Source: a virus
Length of the DNA: 35,000 nucleotides
IMG/VR virus record: IMGVR_UViG_3300047297_000103
Coordinates: 1 to 35,000 of that record
Reading direction: 5' to 3' (one strand)
The position numbers were made by a program, and so were the translations under genes. Positions 8,567-17,595 of this stretch are shown here, in pieces. How positions within the stretch are numbered: position 1 is the first letter of the stretch; every line of letters begins with the position of its first letter. The notes under the pieces are model-generated. The model ran no database searches. It worked only from the letters and a program-made list of their open reading frames with translations, and was not told the DNA's origin.

Positions 8567-8958
8567 TCCCAAATCCGTTGATGGTCTATGTGGCGGCAGG
8601 CACTCTTGTTATTGGCGCAGCCGCCGGATACAAGGTCCGTGACTGGCAGTGTGACGCAGCATATTCAAAGGCTCTGGAAAAGGCTGAAAAGCAACGGGCC
8701 GAAATGCAAAAGGCGGTAGACGATGTTTCGCAAGTTTACGAAGTCGAACGGGATCAAGCCGATGTCGTGGCAACCGAACGCACCAACACTATTCGTGAGA
8801 TATACAAAACGGCTCCTGCAATTCCTGCTGATTGTACTCCTCCTATGGGCATTAGCGGGTTGCTCGAAGGCGGTGTCCGTGACGCCAATGCCGCAGCTAC
8901 CGGCAAACCTAGCGTCGAATTGCCCGCTGCTTCCGGCACCGCCAGCAGTCCTAACTGA
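8563..8958 (+). CDS. Rz-like inner-membrane spanin
   Basis: This 131-residue protein has an N-terminal membrane anchor (about 7-25), a long charged coiled coil (about 33-85) and a short, proline-containing periplasmic end. That is the i-spanin layout that fuses inner and outer membranes at lysis. The start overlaps the endolysin stop (ATGA). A second spanin gene is nested in another frame from 8723 or 8762 and runs past this gene's end. The pair defines a Gram-negative host. Confidence 0.85.
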   Translation: MIPNPLMVYVAAGTLVIGAAAGYKVRDWQCDAAYSKALEKAEKQRAEMQKAVDDVSQVYEVERDQADVVATERTNTIREIYKTAPAIPADCTPPMGISGLLEGGVRDANAAATGKPSVELPAASGTASSPN

Positions 8959-9067
8959 CCCTGACCGAGCCGTCTGGGAAAGCGATATCATTGCACGATA
9001 TACCGATTGCAGCGTAAAGCACCGCTTGACAGTCGAAGCATGGGTGAAGGCTTTGGAAGCCAAGTAA
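8762..9067 (+). CDS. Rz1-like outer-membrane lipoprotein spanin, nested in Rz
   Basis: A basic N-terminus and hydrophobic stretch lead to a lipobox (WALAGC) whose Cys is residue 34 if translation starts at ATG 8762, or 47 from ATG 8723. After the Cys the protein is proline-rich near the start (PMPQLPANL, PLLPAPPAVL), as in Rz1 o-spanins. The first 197 bases overlap the Rz-like gene in another frame and the rest extends beyond it. The lipobox is strong evidence, but the start is uncertain. Confidence 0.85.
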   Translation: MSWQPNAPTLFVRYTKRLLQFLLIVLLLWALAGCSKAVSVTPMPQLPANLASNCPLLPAPPAVLTDPDRAVWESDIIARYTDCSVKHRLTVEAWVKALEAK

Positions 9068-9080
9068 GGGAGATTACATT

Positions 9081-10076
9081 GTGCCAGCAGCAACATTCAC
9101 AGACGAAGAGTTTATAACAGCGTGGGAGCGTGGCAAGGGCAGCCCTATCAAGGTTGCCGCCATCCTCGGCATCAAAGAGCGTGGCGTCTATTCTCGTCGT
9201 GAGCGATTGGCGCAGCGCGGGATTATCCTCAAGAGCGTCCCGTCGGATGGCAAGCCAACTAAGTGGGCCTCTGACGACGCTGGACGCGCATACAAGCGAC
9301 AGATCGACCTCAGCATAGACACAGGCACCGTCATTGCGTTCTCTGACGCGCATTGGTGGCCCGATCAGGTGCGAACGACAGCCAATGAGGCTCTGCTGCT
9401 GCTGATTGAGGATTTGAAGCCTCGCACGATATTTGCGAACGGCGACTTGTTTGATGGCGCACGGGTAAGCCGTCACGCACCTCTGGGCTGGGCTGAGTTG
9501 CCCACTGTCAAAGAAGAGTTGGAAGCCTGCCAAGATCGACTGGATGAGATTGAGCAACGGCTCCCCAAGGGCTGTGTCAAGATTTGGAACGTCGGAAACC
9601 ATGATGCGCGCTTTGACCGGGCGCTCTGCGTCAACGCATCGGAATATGATGGCGTGGTGCAGCGGCTGGAAGACAAGTTCGACCGCTGGAACTTCGCATG
9701 GTCAACGATGGTTAACGATAACCTGATGGTCAAGCACCGCTATCACAACGGCATCCATGCCACCTATAACAATGCCCTCAAATCTGGCCGCTCAATCGTC
9801 ACTGGACACCTTCACCGGCTCGCCGTGACGCCTTGGGCCGATTACAACGGACGGCGCTATGGCGTCGATACAGGGACGCTCTCCAACCCGCATGGCCCGC
9901 AGTTTGATTACGCAGAGAACAACCCGTCTCCGCATACGTCTGGCTTCGCCGTTCTGACGTTCAAGGATGGGCTGCTGCTGCCGCCTGAGTTGTGCGAAGT
10001 CATTAACGACAAGGCATATTTCAGGGGCGAATGTGTTTTCGACGGAGGGGCTGACGATGACAATTTCGGCAATTGA
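9081..10076 (+). CDS. Calcineurin-like metallophosphoesterase with N-terminal HTH
   Basis: This 331-residue protein has all core metallophosphoesterase motifs: D89-x-H91, G121-D-x-x-D125, G172-N-H-D175, His219 or His225, and G242-H-L-H245. Residues about 7-48 form a helix-turn-helix-like start (VAAILGIKERGVYSRRERL). This combination occurs in phage genomes, where the substrate is unknown; nucleic-acid or nucleotide phosphoesters are plausible. The GTG start follows AAGGGAG. It sits unusually between lysis genes and tail genes and overlaps the next gene by 20 bases. Confidence 0.88.
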   Translation: MPAATFTDEEFITAWERGKGSPIKVAAILGIKERGVYSRRERLAQRGIILKSVPSDGKPTKWASDDAGRAYKRQIDLSIDTGTVIAFSDAHWWPDQVRTTANEALLLLIEDLKPRTIFANGDLFDGARVSRHAPLGWAELPTVKEELEACQDRLDEIEQRLPKGCVKIWNVGNHDARFDRALCVNASEYDGVVQRLEDKFDRWNFAWSTMVNDNLMVKHRYHNGIHATYNNALKSGRSIVTGHLHRLAVTPWADYNGRRYGVDTGTLSNPHGPQFDYAENNPSPHTSGFAVLTFKDGLLLPPELCEVINDKAYFRGECVFDGGADDDNFGN

Positions 10077-10386
10077 GTTTTTAGAGCGAGCCGCTGATTT
10101 GATGCTCGAACGCGGGCAAGAATACGATACGCCAGAAGGCGAGCGTAGCATGGCGCGGACGGTTGCGGCCTTCAATGTGCTTACCGGAAACATCCTGAGT
10201 GAGCAGGACGGCTGGCTGTTTATGCTGCTCTTGAAACTTGCGCGGCAGCAGCAATCTGACACTTGGCATCAAGACAGTTCTGAGGACGCAATCGCCTACG
10301 CGGCCCTGATGGCAGAAGCGTGGCAAAATGCAGACAATGATGATATAGAGGTGGTGTTTACTTTCAGCACTGACGATGAAGAGTAG
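10057..10386 (+). CDS. DUF6378-like (MazG-like helical) protein
   Basis: This 109-residue protein is all-helical with the pattern RGQEYDTPEGE, then WLFMLLLKLARQQQS, then DTW and DAIAYAALMAEAW. It resembles the phage DUF6378 group, which shares the helical look of MazG-like nucleotide-handling proteins. The ATG at 10057 follows a GGAGGGG site and lies inside the phosphoesterase gene. Co-translation suggests the two act together, perhaps on nucleotides or DNA metabolites. Function is unproven for the family. Confidence 0.75.
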   Translation: MTISAIEFLERAADLMLERGQEYDTPEGERSMARTVAAFNVLTGNILSEQDGWLFMLLLKLARQQQSDTWHQDSSEDAIAYAALMAEAWQNADNDDIEVVFTFSTDDEE

Positions 10387-10388
10387 CT

Positions 10389-11876
10389 ATGGCCCTAGTT
10401 CCGATTAAAATTCCACCGGGCGTTTATCGCAACGGAACTGAGCTTCAGGCATCAGGGCGCTGGTACGACAGCAATTTGGTGCGCTGGCATAACGGAACTA
10501 TTCGACCAGTTGGCGGGTGGCGCATCCGCAACAGCACGGCCACTGACGGCTTCCCGCGCACGACGCTTGCATGGCGCTCTAACGATGGCTCTCGCCGTCT
10601 TGGCGTAGGGACGAACACCAAACTCTACAGCATGACTTCGGCAGGTACGCTTGTCGATATTACGCCCGCAGGCTTTGTTCCGGGTGCGGCGAACGGCAGC
10701 GACAACACTGGCTACGGCAATCTCGCCTATGGCAGCTATGCCTATGGCACACCGCGTCCTGACATTAGCCCGATCACAGAGGCCGCGACGTGGAGCCTTG
10801 ATACGTGGGGTGAGTATCTAGTCGCCTGCTCGACATCTGACGGCAAGCTGTATGAGTGGCAGTTGGACGATGTTGCGCCGGTCACAGCCGCAGCCCAGAT
10901 CACTAACTCCCCCACAAACTGCGTGGGCCTGACCGTGACTGATGAACGGTCGATCTTCGCTCTTGGTGCAAATGGCAACCCGCGCAAGGTTGCATGGTGT
11001 GACCTTGAGGACAACACCGTCTGGACTGCCGCGTCTACCAATCAGGCCGGCAGCTTCACCCTGACGACATCCGGCAAGATTATGTGCGCCCGTCGCGTTC
11101 GTGGACAAATCCTCGTGCTGACTGATATTGATGCGCACGTCGCTAATTACGTCGGTCTGCCATTCACATATCAGTTTGAAACCGCTGGTCGGAATTGCGG
11201 TATCATCTCCCGCCAAGCCGTTGCTGTTCTCGACAACATGACGATCTGGATGGGCAATCGTGGCTTCTTCGTTTACGACGGCTACGTGAAGCCTCTGGCC
11301 TCCGACGTTGAGGATTACATCTTCTCCGACCTCAATGGCACTCAGCGATCCAAGATTGTCTGCGTCCCCAACACTGAGTTTGGTGAAATTTGGTGGTTCT
11401 ACCCGTCTTCATCATCGGTCGAGAATGACCGCTATGTCGTTTACAATTATCAGGAAGGCCACTGGGCAATCGGCCAGATGCCTCGCACTTGCGGCACCGA
11501 TAAGGGCGTCTTCAATTACCCAATGATGTGGACGCCTGAAGGCTACGTCTATGACCATGAAGTCGCATTTGTCCGTCCGGGCGGCGGTGCTGTATATGCA
11601 GAGACTGGGCCTGTGCAGATTGGTGAAGGCGACCGCATCCTACATATCAATGAACTCATCCCAGATGAGCGAACGCAGGGCGATGTGACGGCGACGTTCT
11701 TCAAGAAATATTACCCGAACGGGGTGGAAAGCACCTACGGGCCATACACACTTAATAACCCAACATCTGTTCGCTTCAATGGCCGACAGATCAGTATGCG
11801 CATTGATGGTGCGCGTAACGTCGATTGGCGGGTTGGCATCATGCGTCTTAACGGCATCAGTGGTGGGCGCAGGTGA
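10389..11876 (+). CDS. Tail hub / DNA-stabilisation-like protein (P22 gp10 type)
   Basis: This 495-residue, beta-rich virion protein contains repeated short strands and WxxG motifs: PPGVYRNGTELQASGRWYDS, LVRWHNGTIRPVGGWR, IWMGNRGFFVYDGY, VYNYQEGHWAIG. This architecture is seen in the packaged-DNA stabilisation/tail-hub proteins of podoviruses, which plug the portal after packaging and form the tail base. Gene order before the ejection proteins agrees. Its stop overlaps the next GTG start (GTGA). Confidence 0.75.
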   Translation: MALVPIKIPPGVYRNGTELQASGRWYDSNLVRWHNGTIRPVGGWRIRNSTATDGFPRTTLAWRSNDGSRRLGVGTNTKLYSMTSAGTLVDITPAGFVPGAANGSDNTGYGNLAYGSYAYGTPRPDISPITEAATWSLDTWGEYLVACSTSDGKLYEWQLDDVAPVTAAAQITNSPTNCVGLTVTDERSIFALGANGNPRKVAWCDLEDNTVWTAASTNQAGSFTLTTSGKIMCARRVRGQILVLTDIDAHVANYVGLPFTYQFETAGRNCGIISRQAVAVLDNMTIWMGNRGFFVYDGYVKPLASDVEDYIFSDLNGTQRSKIVCVPNTEFGEIWWFYPSSSSVENDRYVVYNYQEGHWAIGQMPRTCGTDKGVFNYPMMWTPEGYVYDHEVAFVRPGGGAVYAETGPVQIGEGDRILHINELIPDERTQGDVTATFFKKYYPNGVESTYGPYTLNNPTSVRFNGRQISMRIDGARNVDWRVGIMRLNGISGGRR

Positions 11877-12466
11877 CACTCCGGCTTCCACCCGCTCCTA
11901 GCGCATATAGCCCTGCGTATGAAGCGCAGCGCAACCGCCTTATTGAGCTTTATTCCAACAAACTTTACGAAAAAGGTCAGGACGTTGGCATCTATGCGCC
12001 AGCAAAGTTGATCTATGAAGGGTTTTACGGCCAGTTCAAGAAAACTACTAGCGTAAGCCCTGCCGCCACGAATACGGCCTATGCAATTACATTTGATACA
12101 ACTGAGGAAAACAGAGGGGTCTCAATCGGTTCTCCTGCATCTCGGATCGTTGTAACGGAAGATGGCATCTATAATTTCTCAGCCCATTTTACGGTTCTGT
12201 CCAACAACAGCAGTGCAAAAACCGTATATTTTTGGTTCAGAAAAAATGGCGTTGACGTGTCCGCGAGTACGTTCTTGTCAACAAGCGACATCAATGGCGG
12301 TCACATGGCATCGGGCAGCGATGACTTCTTTTCCTTGGTTTCTGGCGATTACATTGAATTGATGTGGGCTGCTGATAGCACGAGCATTGAACTTCATGCC
12401 TCCCCAGCAACGGCGTTCGCTCCATCTGGGCCATCATGTATGCTGTCGGTAATGCAGGTCCAGTAG
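11873..12466 (+). CDS. Virion protein with C1q/TNF-like jelly-roll end
   Basis: This 197-residue protein has a GTG start overlapping the tail-hub stop by four bases. The N-terminal 50 residues are helical (EAQRNRLIELYSNKLYEKG). The rest is beta-rich with C1q-like features (ITFDTTEENRGVSI, GIYNFSAHFTVLS, VYFWFRKNGVDV, DYIELMWAADS). Such trimeric jelly rolls occur at tips of phage fibres and tail knobs. A trimeric tail-associated or head-decorating protein is likely, but the exact role is unknown. Confidence 0.72.
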   Translation: MTLRLPPAPSAYSPAYEAQRNRLIELYSNKLYEKGQDVGIYAPAKLIYEGFYGQFKKTTSVSPAATNTAYAITFDTTEENRGVSIGSPASRIVVTEDGIYNFSAHFTVLSNNSSAKTVYFWFRKNGVDVSASTFLSTSDINGGHMASGSDDFFSLVSGDYIELMWAADSTSIELHASPATAFAPSGPSCMLSVMQVQ

Positions 12467-12467
12467 G

Positions 12468-12827
12468 ATGGTCGAAGAGTTTATGCGCTGCCAGCCGTAT
12501 ATCAAAGCGGCGCTGGAATACACCAAGGGGACGCACAACATCCGTGACATCTGGGATGGGATTGTCACTGGTAACTTTCAGCTATGGCCGGGTGAGAAGT
12601 CGGCTGTCGTGACTGAAATACAAATCTTTCCGGGCAAGAAGGTGATGCACATTTTCCTTGCCGGGGGTGATCTGGATGAATTGCTGGAGATGGAGCGTTC
12701 TGTGCGGGCATTTGCCGTCACTATAGGCTGTAATTCCATGTCAATATCTGGTAGACGGGGTTGGGTTAAGATTTTCAAAGGCGACGGGTGGCAAGAGGTT
12801 TGCACCACCATCGCCAAGGAGCTTTAA
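12468..12827 (+). CDS. Conserved phage protein, possible GNAT-like fold
   Basis: This 119-residue protein has a helix pair, a FQLWPGEKSAVVTEIQIFP strand region, the core strand KKVMHIFLAGGDLDELLEME, and an end GCNSMSISGRRGWVKIF. This order of strands and helices resembles a trimmed acetyltransferase (GNAT) fold. Similar proteins precede the internal virion genes in T7-like podoviruses. Enzyme activity is not evident. The position right before the ejection-type genes suggests a virion-assembly role. Confidence 0.7.
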   Translation: MVEEFMRCQPYIKAALEYTKGTHNIRDIWDGIVTGNFQLWPGEKSAVVTEIQIFPGKKVMHIFLAGGDLDELLEMERSVRAFAVTIGCNSMSISGRRGWVKIFKGDGWQEVCTTIAKEL

Positions 12828-12829
12828 GT

Positions 12830-13729
12830 ATGTCCAAGGGCGGTCAGACTGCGACACAGCAGACAACGCAGCAGCTAAACCCATTTGTGCAGGATTTGCT
12901 GACCCGCAACTTTCAGGCGGCACAGCAGGTCTCGTCGATCCCCTATCAGGCATATGGTGGCCCGCGCATTGCCCAGTTCCGCCCACAGGAGCAGCAAGCC
13001 TTCCAGATGGCCGAACAGGCTGCAACCAATCGCGTAGGCGCTCCACAGCTTGAGCAGGCCACACAGGCCGCACAGCGCGCTGCTGGCTACTCTCCCGCAC
13101 AGTTCCAGACCGACGTGCAGGGTTTCATGTCACCCTATCAGGAAAACGTGGTTGACGCGACGATGCGCCGCCTTGCTCAGTCCCGTGCAGAGCGTGATGC
13201 AGCAACGAAGGCCCAGTTGGCTCAGTCTCGCGCATTCGGCAATGAACGTCGTGGCGTATATGAGGCGCAGATCGCAGGCGAGCAGGATTTGAACACCGCT
13301 CAGACGCTGGCGAACCTCTATCAGCAGGGCTACGGTCAGGCGGCAGGTCTTGCGTCTCAGGTGCCTACTCAGCAGCTTGCAGGCGCTTCTCAGTTGGCAG
13401 GCTTTGGCGCGCAGGCTCTTTCGCAGGAACAGGCCCGTCAGCAGATGCTCGCTCAGGCAGGTCAGGCACAGCGCGGTATGGCCCAGCAGAATATTGATCT
13501 GGCTTATCAGGACTTCCTCGCACAGCGTGGTTATCCAGTTGAGCAGCTTAAGATTTTCCAGACAGGTATCAGTGGCGTTCCCGCGACGACATCCACGACG
13601 CAAACATCTACCACTCCGGGTCAGGGTTTCCTTGGCGCTGCTGGTGACATCCTTGGCGTTGCTGGTGCGGCTAAGTCGCTGTTTGAGCCATCTCAGGCGA
13701 ACCTTCTCAAGAGCATTTTGGGGCTTTAA
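12830..13729 (+). CDS. Internal virion / ejection-type protein, Gln- and Ala-rich
   Basis: This 299-residue protein is dominated by Gln/Ala-rich helices, for example QQAFQMAEQAATN and QEQARQQMLAQAGQAQRGMA. A small hydrophobic Gly/Ala segment lies near its end (GFLGAAGDILGVAGAAKSLF). Such proteins are packaged in podovirus heads and released into the cell envelope with the DNA. The ATG follows AAGGAGCT eight bases upstream. It is the first of three adjacent genes of this type. Role is inferred from composition and order. Confidence 0.75.
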   Translation: MSKGGQTATQQTTQQLNPFVQDLLTRNFQAAQQVSSIPYQAYGGPRIAQFRPQEQQAFQMAEQAATNRVGAPQLEQATQAAQRAAGYSPAQFQTDVQGFMSPYQENVVDATMRRLAQSRAERDAATKAQLAQSRAFGNERRGVYEAQIAGEQDLNTAQTLANLYQQGYGQAAGLASQVPTQQLAGASQLAGFGAQALSQEQARQQMLAQAGQAQRGMAQQNIDLAYQDFLAQRGYPVEQLKIFQTGISGVPATTSTTQTSTTPGQGFLGAAGDILGVAGAAKSLFEPSQANLLKSILGL

Positions 13730-13731
13730 TT

Positions 13732-14430
13732 ATGGCACTTCCTCCGTCGTTTCTGACATCAAGGGCTGTTCGGGGTTACTCGCCTCAGTTTCTTGACACT
13801 GGCGTTGAGGCTCCTGCCCCTATGGCTGGTGCGCAGTCTCCCGATCTGACCAATCGCCTCTTGCAGATCATGGGCGGCAACCTTGCTGGCACACTGTCTG
13901 GCGGTGAGAAGCTGTCAGCCCTTGGCGCTCTGCTCAAGTCGGTAAGCCGTGGCAGTCAGCAAAGCCCGCAAGATGTTCTTCGAGCTGTGCAGTCTCAGAA
14001 AATGCAGGAAGTTCAGAGCGCGCTGCAAATTCAGGAGTTTCGCAAGCAGGCACAGCGTCAGGCTCAACTTGGAGCATTAAAAGCTGAATATGTTGCAAGC
14101 GCGCCAAATGAGCAAGCGGCCCGCGAGTTTCAGCTTATGAGTGATGAGGACTTCAGCGCGTTTTTGCGTGAGCGGAATAAGCCGACATCGCAAAATCTTG
14201 ATGGCATCCGAGCGCAATTAGCTGATCTGTATGGATTTGGAACGCCAGAATATAATCAGGCGCTAAAATCGTATATCGAGCGCCTGCAAACCATCTCTGG
14301 CCCCGGAGGCTCTGTCTTTACTCAGCAGCCGGTTTCTCTTCCAGCCCTTCCGGGCATAACACCTAAAAGCGTGACACCGGTTAATCGTGAAAAGGCGTTG
14401 GCCGAACTCAAAAAGCGTGGAGCTATTTAA
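13732..14430 (+). CDS. Putative internal virion protein
   Basis: This 232-residue protein sits two bases after the previous stop and overlaps the next gene by one base (TAATG). A proline-rich start is followed by a helical Gln-rich stretch (about 80-125) and a second helix region (LDGIRAQLADLYGFG). No enzyme motif is visible. Placement inside the ejection-protein block makes it a likely second internal virion protein. Confidence 0.72.
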   Translation: MALPPSFLTSRAVRGYSPQFLDTGVEAPAPMAGAQSPDLTNRLLQIMGGNLAGTLSGGEKLSALGALLKSVSRGSQQSPQDVLRAVQSQKMQEVQSALQIQEFRKQAQRQAQLGALKAEYVASAPNEQAAREFQLMSDEDFSAFLRERNKPTSQNLDGIRAQLADLYGFGTPEYNQALKSYIERLQTISGPGGSVFTQQPVSLPALPGITPKSVTPVNREKALAELKKRGAI

Positions 14431-16949
14431 TGGAAGATGATCTGTCCACACTGACGAATGAGCAGTTGATGCAAATGGCTGGAATTAGCACAGCCCAGCC
14501 TACCGCCCCTTCCGCTCCTGCTCCGCGTCAAATTATTGGGCCCGCTCCAACCAAGCCTGAAGGGCCGCCTTCGGGTTATCGCTATAACGCGCAAGGCGGA
14601 CTTGAGCCTATCCCCGGCGGGCCTGCTGATCCGAATGCAAAAAAGCCAGCCCCGACTGAAATTGAGTTGAAGGCTGAGTTGGACAGCATTCAAGCCATTC
14701 GTGACCAGATTAAGGATAGCTTGCAGTACGTGCGGCCCGGAACAACTGAGCTTGGCGCATATACAGGTAAATTTGGCGGCCTGTCGTCAACTTTTTTCCC
14801 AGATGCGGCAACACTTAATTCGCGCATCGACGAACTTGCTGGCAAGCAGACGCTTGATTATCTTAGCGGACTTAAGCAGCGCACAGAAGGTAATCCCCTT
14901 GCTGGTCCGACATCAGATCGGGACGTTAATCTTGCGCGTCAGGCTGCGGGTAACATTGACCAGACAGCGCAAACAGAGGAGTTGCGCCGCAATCTTTTGC
15001 GCTATGATAATACCCTCGAAAACTTGCAGTTGAAATTGCAAGGAAAAGAGGGAAAGCCATTCTCCGCATACATTAAGGATTATTCGCAGCAGGAAACATC
15101 CGCGCCAAAGGTTGGGGATGTGGCAACTGAAGCTGGCACATTGGCAACGCGGCCAGACCCGGCACTCACCGGGACGAATGCCAAGGTCCGCTCAATGCTC
15201 AAAGCTGGCGTTCCTCAGAACTTGATTGTTGAATATCTGAATTCAGTTCGACCGGGCCTTGGTGACGGCGCCGTTCCATCCTTGACCGCTGTTGAGCGTT
15301 GGAAGGCCGCAAATCCAGACTATAAGGGAGGGTATAAGGTAGACCTTGAAAAAGAGTATTATCGGACAACCCCAACTCAGTCTGTAATTGGACGTGCTGC
15401 GACCAGCGGACCCGGCGCATATGCCATTCAGGCTGCTAATACGCTTGCCCTTGGCGCGCTTCCCGAATTGACTGTGCGCCCTGAGCAAACCCGTGCAATT
15501 ATCGAAGGTCTCAGCCAGACAAATGATATTGCGTCTCCGCTTGGACAGGTGACGGGTTCCTTGATTGGTGCCGCACTTCCTGCGGGTATGCTTCGCTTTG
15601 CTGGCGCCGCACCTTCCATCGCTGGTCTTGCTGGTGAGGCTGCATTTGGGGCCGGTACCGGCGCGGTTGCTGGCGGAGAAGGTGGTCGCGTTAAAGGTGC
15701 GGCTGCGGGTGCTGGGTTGAGCTTGCTTGGATCGGCTGTTGGAGGCCTTGGGACAAAAATTGTTGCCGATATTGTATCGCCAGCAATCTCCAAAGAAGTG
15801 CGCCTTGCTGCGAAGTCCGATGTTCCCATGTCTCTTGGGACAATGTTGGGTGGCGGCTATAAGGCATTCGAAGAGCGGTTGGCAAACGTCATTCCTTTCT
15901 TCGACACTCAGTTGCAAAAAGTTAGCAATGATGCGGCTGAAAAGGCGCAACTTAAAGTATTTGATGAGGTTCTGGCCCCGACTGGCATTGCCTATCCAAA
16001 AGACGCTGGCATCGGTGAGGATGCCTTTAAGTTTTTTGAGGGAACGGATCAGTCAAAGGGCTTCTACGACAAAAAATATGATGAACTTTATTCGCAAATG
16101 CGCTTCTCTCGGACGCCAGACGTTGACCAGAAAATATCTGATTTGGTCAATGAGGTAAACTCACGTCCGGGGCTTACGCAGGATGATGTGTCGCAGTTTT
16201 CTCGTGATATTGCCAACACTGTCATTGGTCCGGTTACCCGTAACAAGGGTTATTTGACTGGGGAAGAGTTTGGCAAGGTCATGAGCAATCTCAAGACAGC
16301 GAAGCGAGCGGCTTACAAAAGAAATGATGAGCTTGGCGCTGCATTCAATGATTTGCAGGGCATTCTCGAAGAGGGCGCGATTGCGGCGACTAAGAGCAAA
16401 AATGTTGGTCAAAATTATCGTAACTTGAGCAACTCCTATCGCAAATATCTTATTGTGAAAACCGCTGCTGCGCGTCCGGGCGGGGGTGTCGGCGAGTTGA
16501 CTGGTGCCAGCCTTAAAAATGTTGCGGCTGCGGCTGAAGGCCCGACTGCGACTGTAACTGGTGAAGGCCCGCTGACAAGTCTTGGTCGCATGATGCAGAT
16601 GGTCACTCCGGCTGGGGCAACCGGTTCTGCATCGGCGCGGAATTTGGCAATCGGCGGCGCTTTGGGGCTTGGTGCTGGTGGGGCCACATTCCCAGAGGAA
16701 GTCGGTCCTGTTTCTGGGGCTGTCGGACTTGCGGCAATTCCGATGCTGCTTGGCTCCTCTCGGCGTCTTAACCCTGCAATGCGCGCTCTTGTTGCGAGTG
16801 AACGTCCAAAGGCTGTCCAGTCAATTGCAAACTTTACCCGTCGTGCTGTAGCCCCAGCGGCGGCTGCATATGGCCGTCAAACGCTTTTGGATCAGTATTC
16901 ACAAACGCAAGAACAAGAGCGGCTCCGCAGAATGGCACAGGGCTTCTAA
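14430..16949 (+). CDS. Large ejection protein (internal virion protein)
   Basis: This 839-residue protein is one of the largest in the genome. It has a proline-rich N-terminus and a coiled-coil region (about 75-230). A long Gly/Ala-rich segment at about 325-450 resembles membrane-inserting helices (GSLIGAALPAGMLRFAG, GLSLLGSAVGGLG). A helical middle and a second Gly/Ala block near 720-770 follow. This layout suits a protein that forms part of a DNA-delivery channel across the host envelope. No lytic domain is seen in it; the M15-like protein encoded next may supply that. It overlaps both neighbours by one base. Confidence 0.8.
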   Translation: MEDDLSTLTNEQLMQMAGISTAQPTAPSAPAPRQIIGPAPTKPEGPPSGYRYNAQGGLEPIPGGPADPNAKKPAPTEIELKAELDSIQAIRDQIKDSLQYVRPGTTELGAYTGKFGGLSSTFFPDAATLNSRIDELAGKQTLDYLSGLKQRTEGNPLAGPTSDRDVNLARQAAGNIDQTAQTEELRRNLLRYDNTLENLQLKLQGKEGKPFSAYIKDYSQQETSAPKVGDVATEAGTLATRPDPALTGTNAKVRSMLKAGVPQNLIVEYLNSVRPGLGDGAVPSLTAVERWKAANPDYKGGYKVDLEKEYYRTTPTQSVIGRAATSGPGAYAIQAANTLALGALPELTVRPEQTRAIIEGLSQTNDIASPLGQVTGSLIGAALPAGMLRFAGAAPSIAGLAGEAAFGAGTGAVAGGEGGRVKGAAAGAGLSLLGSAVGGLGTKIVADIVSPAISKEVRLAAKSDVPMSLGTMLGGGYKAFEERLANVIPFFDTQLQKVSNDAAEKAQLKVFDEVLAPTGIAYPKDAGIGEDAFKFFEGTDQSKGFYDKKYDELYSQMRFSRTPDVDQKISDLVNEVNSRPGLTQDDVSQFSRDIANTVIGPVTRNKGYLTGEEFGKVMSNLKTAKRAAYKRNDELGAAFNDLQGILEEGAIAATKSKNVGQNYRNLSNSYRKYLIVKTAAARPGGGVGELTGASLKNVAAAAEGPTATVTGEGPLTSLGRMMQMVTPAGATGSASARNLAIGGALGLGAGGATFPEEVGPVSGAVGLAAIPMLLGSSRRLNPAMRALVASERPKAVQSIANFTRRAVAPAAAAYGRQTLLDQYSQTQEQERLRRMAQGF

Positions 16950-17476
16950 TGTCAGATGCAGTCAACCTCGTTAAGTCGCTGTTTCCTACGGCGCGGGTAA
17001 CAAGCACCAAGCGTTCACCCACAAGTGTCCTTGGCCGCAAAAACCCGCGCTCGTATCATAACATCGGCAGGGCCATCGACATTGCACCGATCCCCGGCAT
17101 CAATTTCAAGGATTACGTAAGCTCGGTTAGATCGGCCTTCAAAGACGCGGGCCTTGACCTCGTTGAGACGATTGAAGAGGTCGGTAAGGGCCGATCTAAG
17201 CACGCTACAGGCGATCACTGGCACATTGCCTATACGAGTGGCTCTAAGGCACCAAAGGCTGCTGTGAAGGCTCCCAAGGACGCTGTGCAGCCTCCTAAGC
17301 TAGACCAGACGGCATCTGTGGATGTCGAGAAGCCCGATATGCCTGATGCGCCTGACTTCGACATAGAGGCTGAGACCGAAAGCAACTTCGCCTCCCTGCT
17401 TGCCAAGATCGGCGCTGGCAAAAAGAAGCGTTCGACCAAGCGTAAGATGCCCGGTATTCTGGATGGACTGATCTGA
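16949..17476 (+). CDS. M15-type peptidase (virion peptidoglycan hydrolase candidate)
   Basis: This 175-residue protein has the M15 metallopeptidase zinc pattern: SYHNIGRAID (His37, Asp44) and GDHWHIAY (His90, His92). Family members trim peptidoglycan peptides, often as D,D- or L,D-carboxypeptidases or endopeptidases. The second half is a Lys/Pro-rich linker (KAPKAAVKAPKDAVQPPK), an acidic stretch and a very basic end (KKKRSTKRKM). It is tied to the ejection gene by one overlapping base and lacks a signal peptide, so a virion-borne enzyme opening the cell wall during entry is most likely. Confidence 0.82.
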   Translation: MSDAVNLVKSLFPTARVTSTKRSPTSVLGRKNPRSYHNIGRAIDIAPIPGINFKDYVSSVRSAFKDAGLDLVETIEEVGKGRSKHATGDHWHIAYTSGSKAPKAAVKAPKDAVQPPKLDQTASVDVEKPDMPDAPDFDIEAETESNFASLLAKIGAGKKKRSTKRKMPGILDGLI

Positions 17477-17595
17477 TGGCGAAGAAGGCTTCCAAAGAGA
17501 CTGCATGGCAACCTCAACAGCGGAAGAAGCGGCGTCATTCGCCTGCTGGCCTGCGTCATCGCAAGAAGCTGGGACCGCGCTCGCACTTGCGGTAA
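17476..17595 (+). CDS. 39-residue very basic peptide
   Basis: The ATG overlaps the peptidase stop (TGATG). About 15 of 39 residues are Lys, Arg or His (QQRKKRRH, RHRKKLGPRSH). This is the last plus-strand gene before the convergent region. Such peptides may bind nucleic acid or membranes. I recognise no family, and reality rests on coupling and clean codon structure. Confidence 0.6.
   Translation: MAKKASKETAWQPQQRKKRRHSPAGLRHRKKLGPRSHLR

Noticed and set aside
15243-15950. 235-codon minus-strand frame within the large ejection gene
   Set aside because: The plus-strand frame has continuous, coupled coding and a plausible protein, while the antisense product is low-complexity and unfamiliar.
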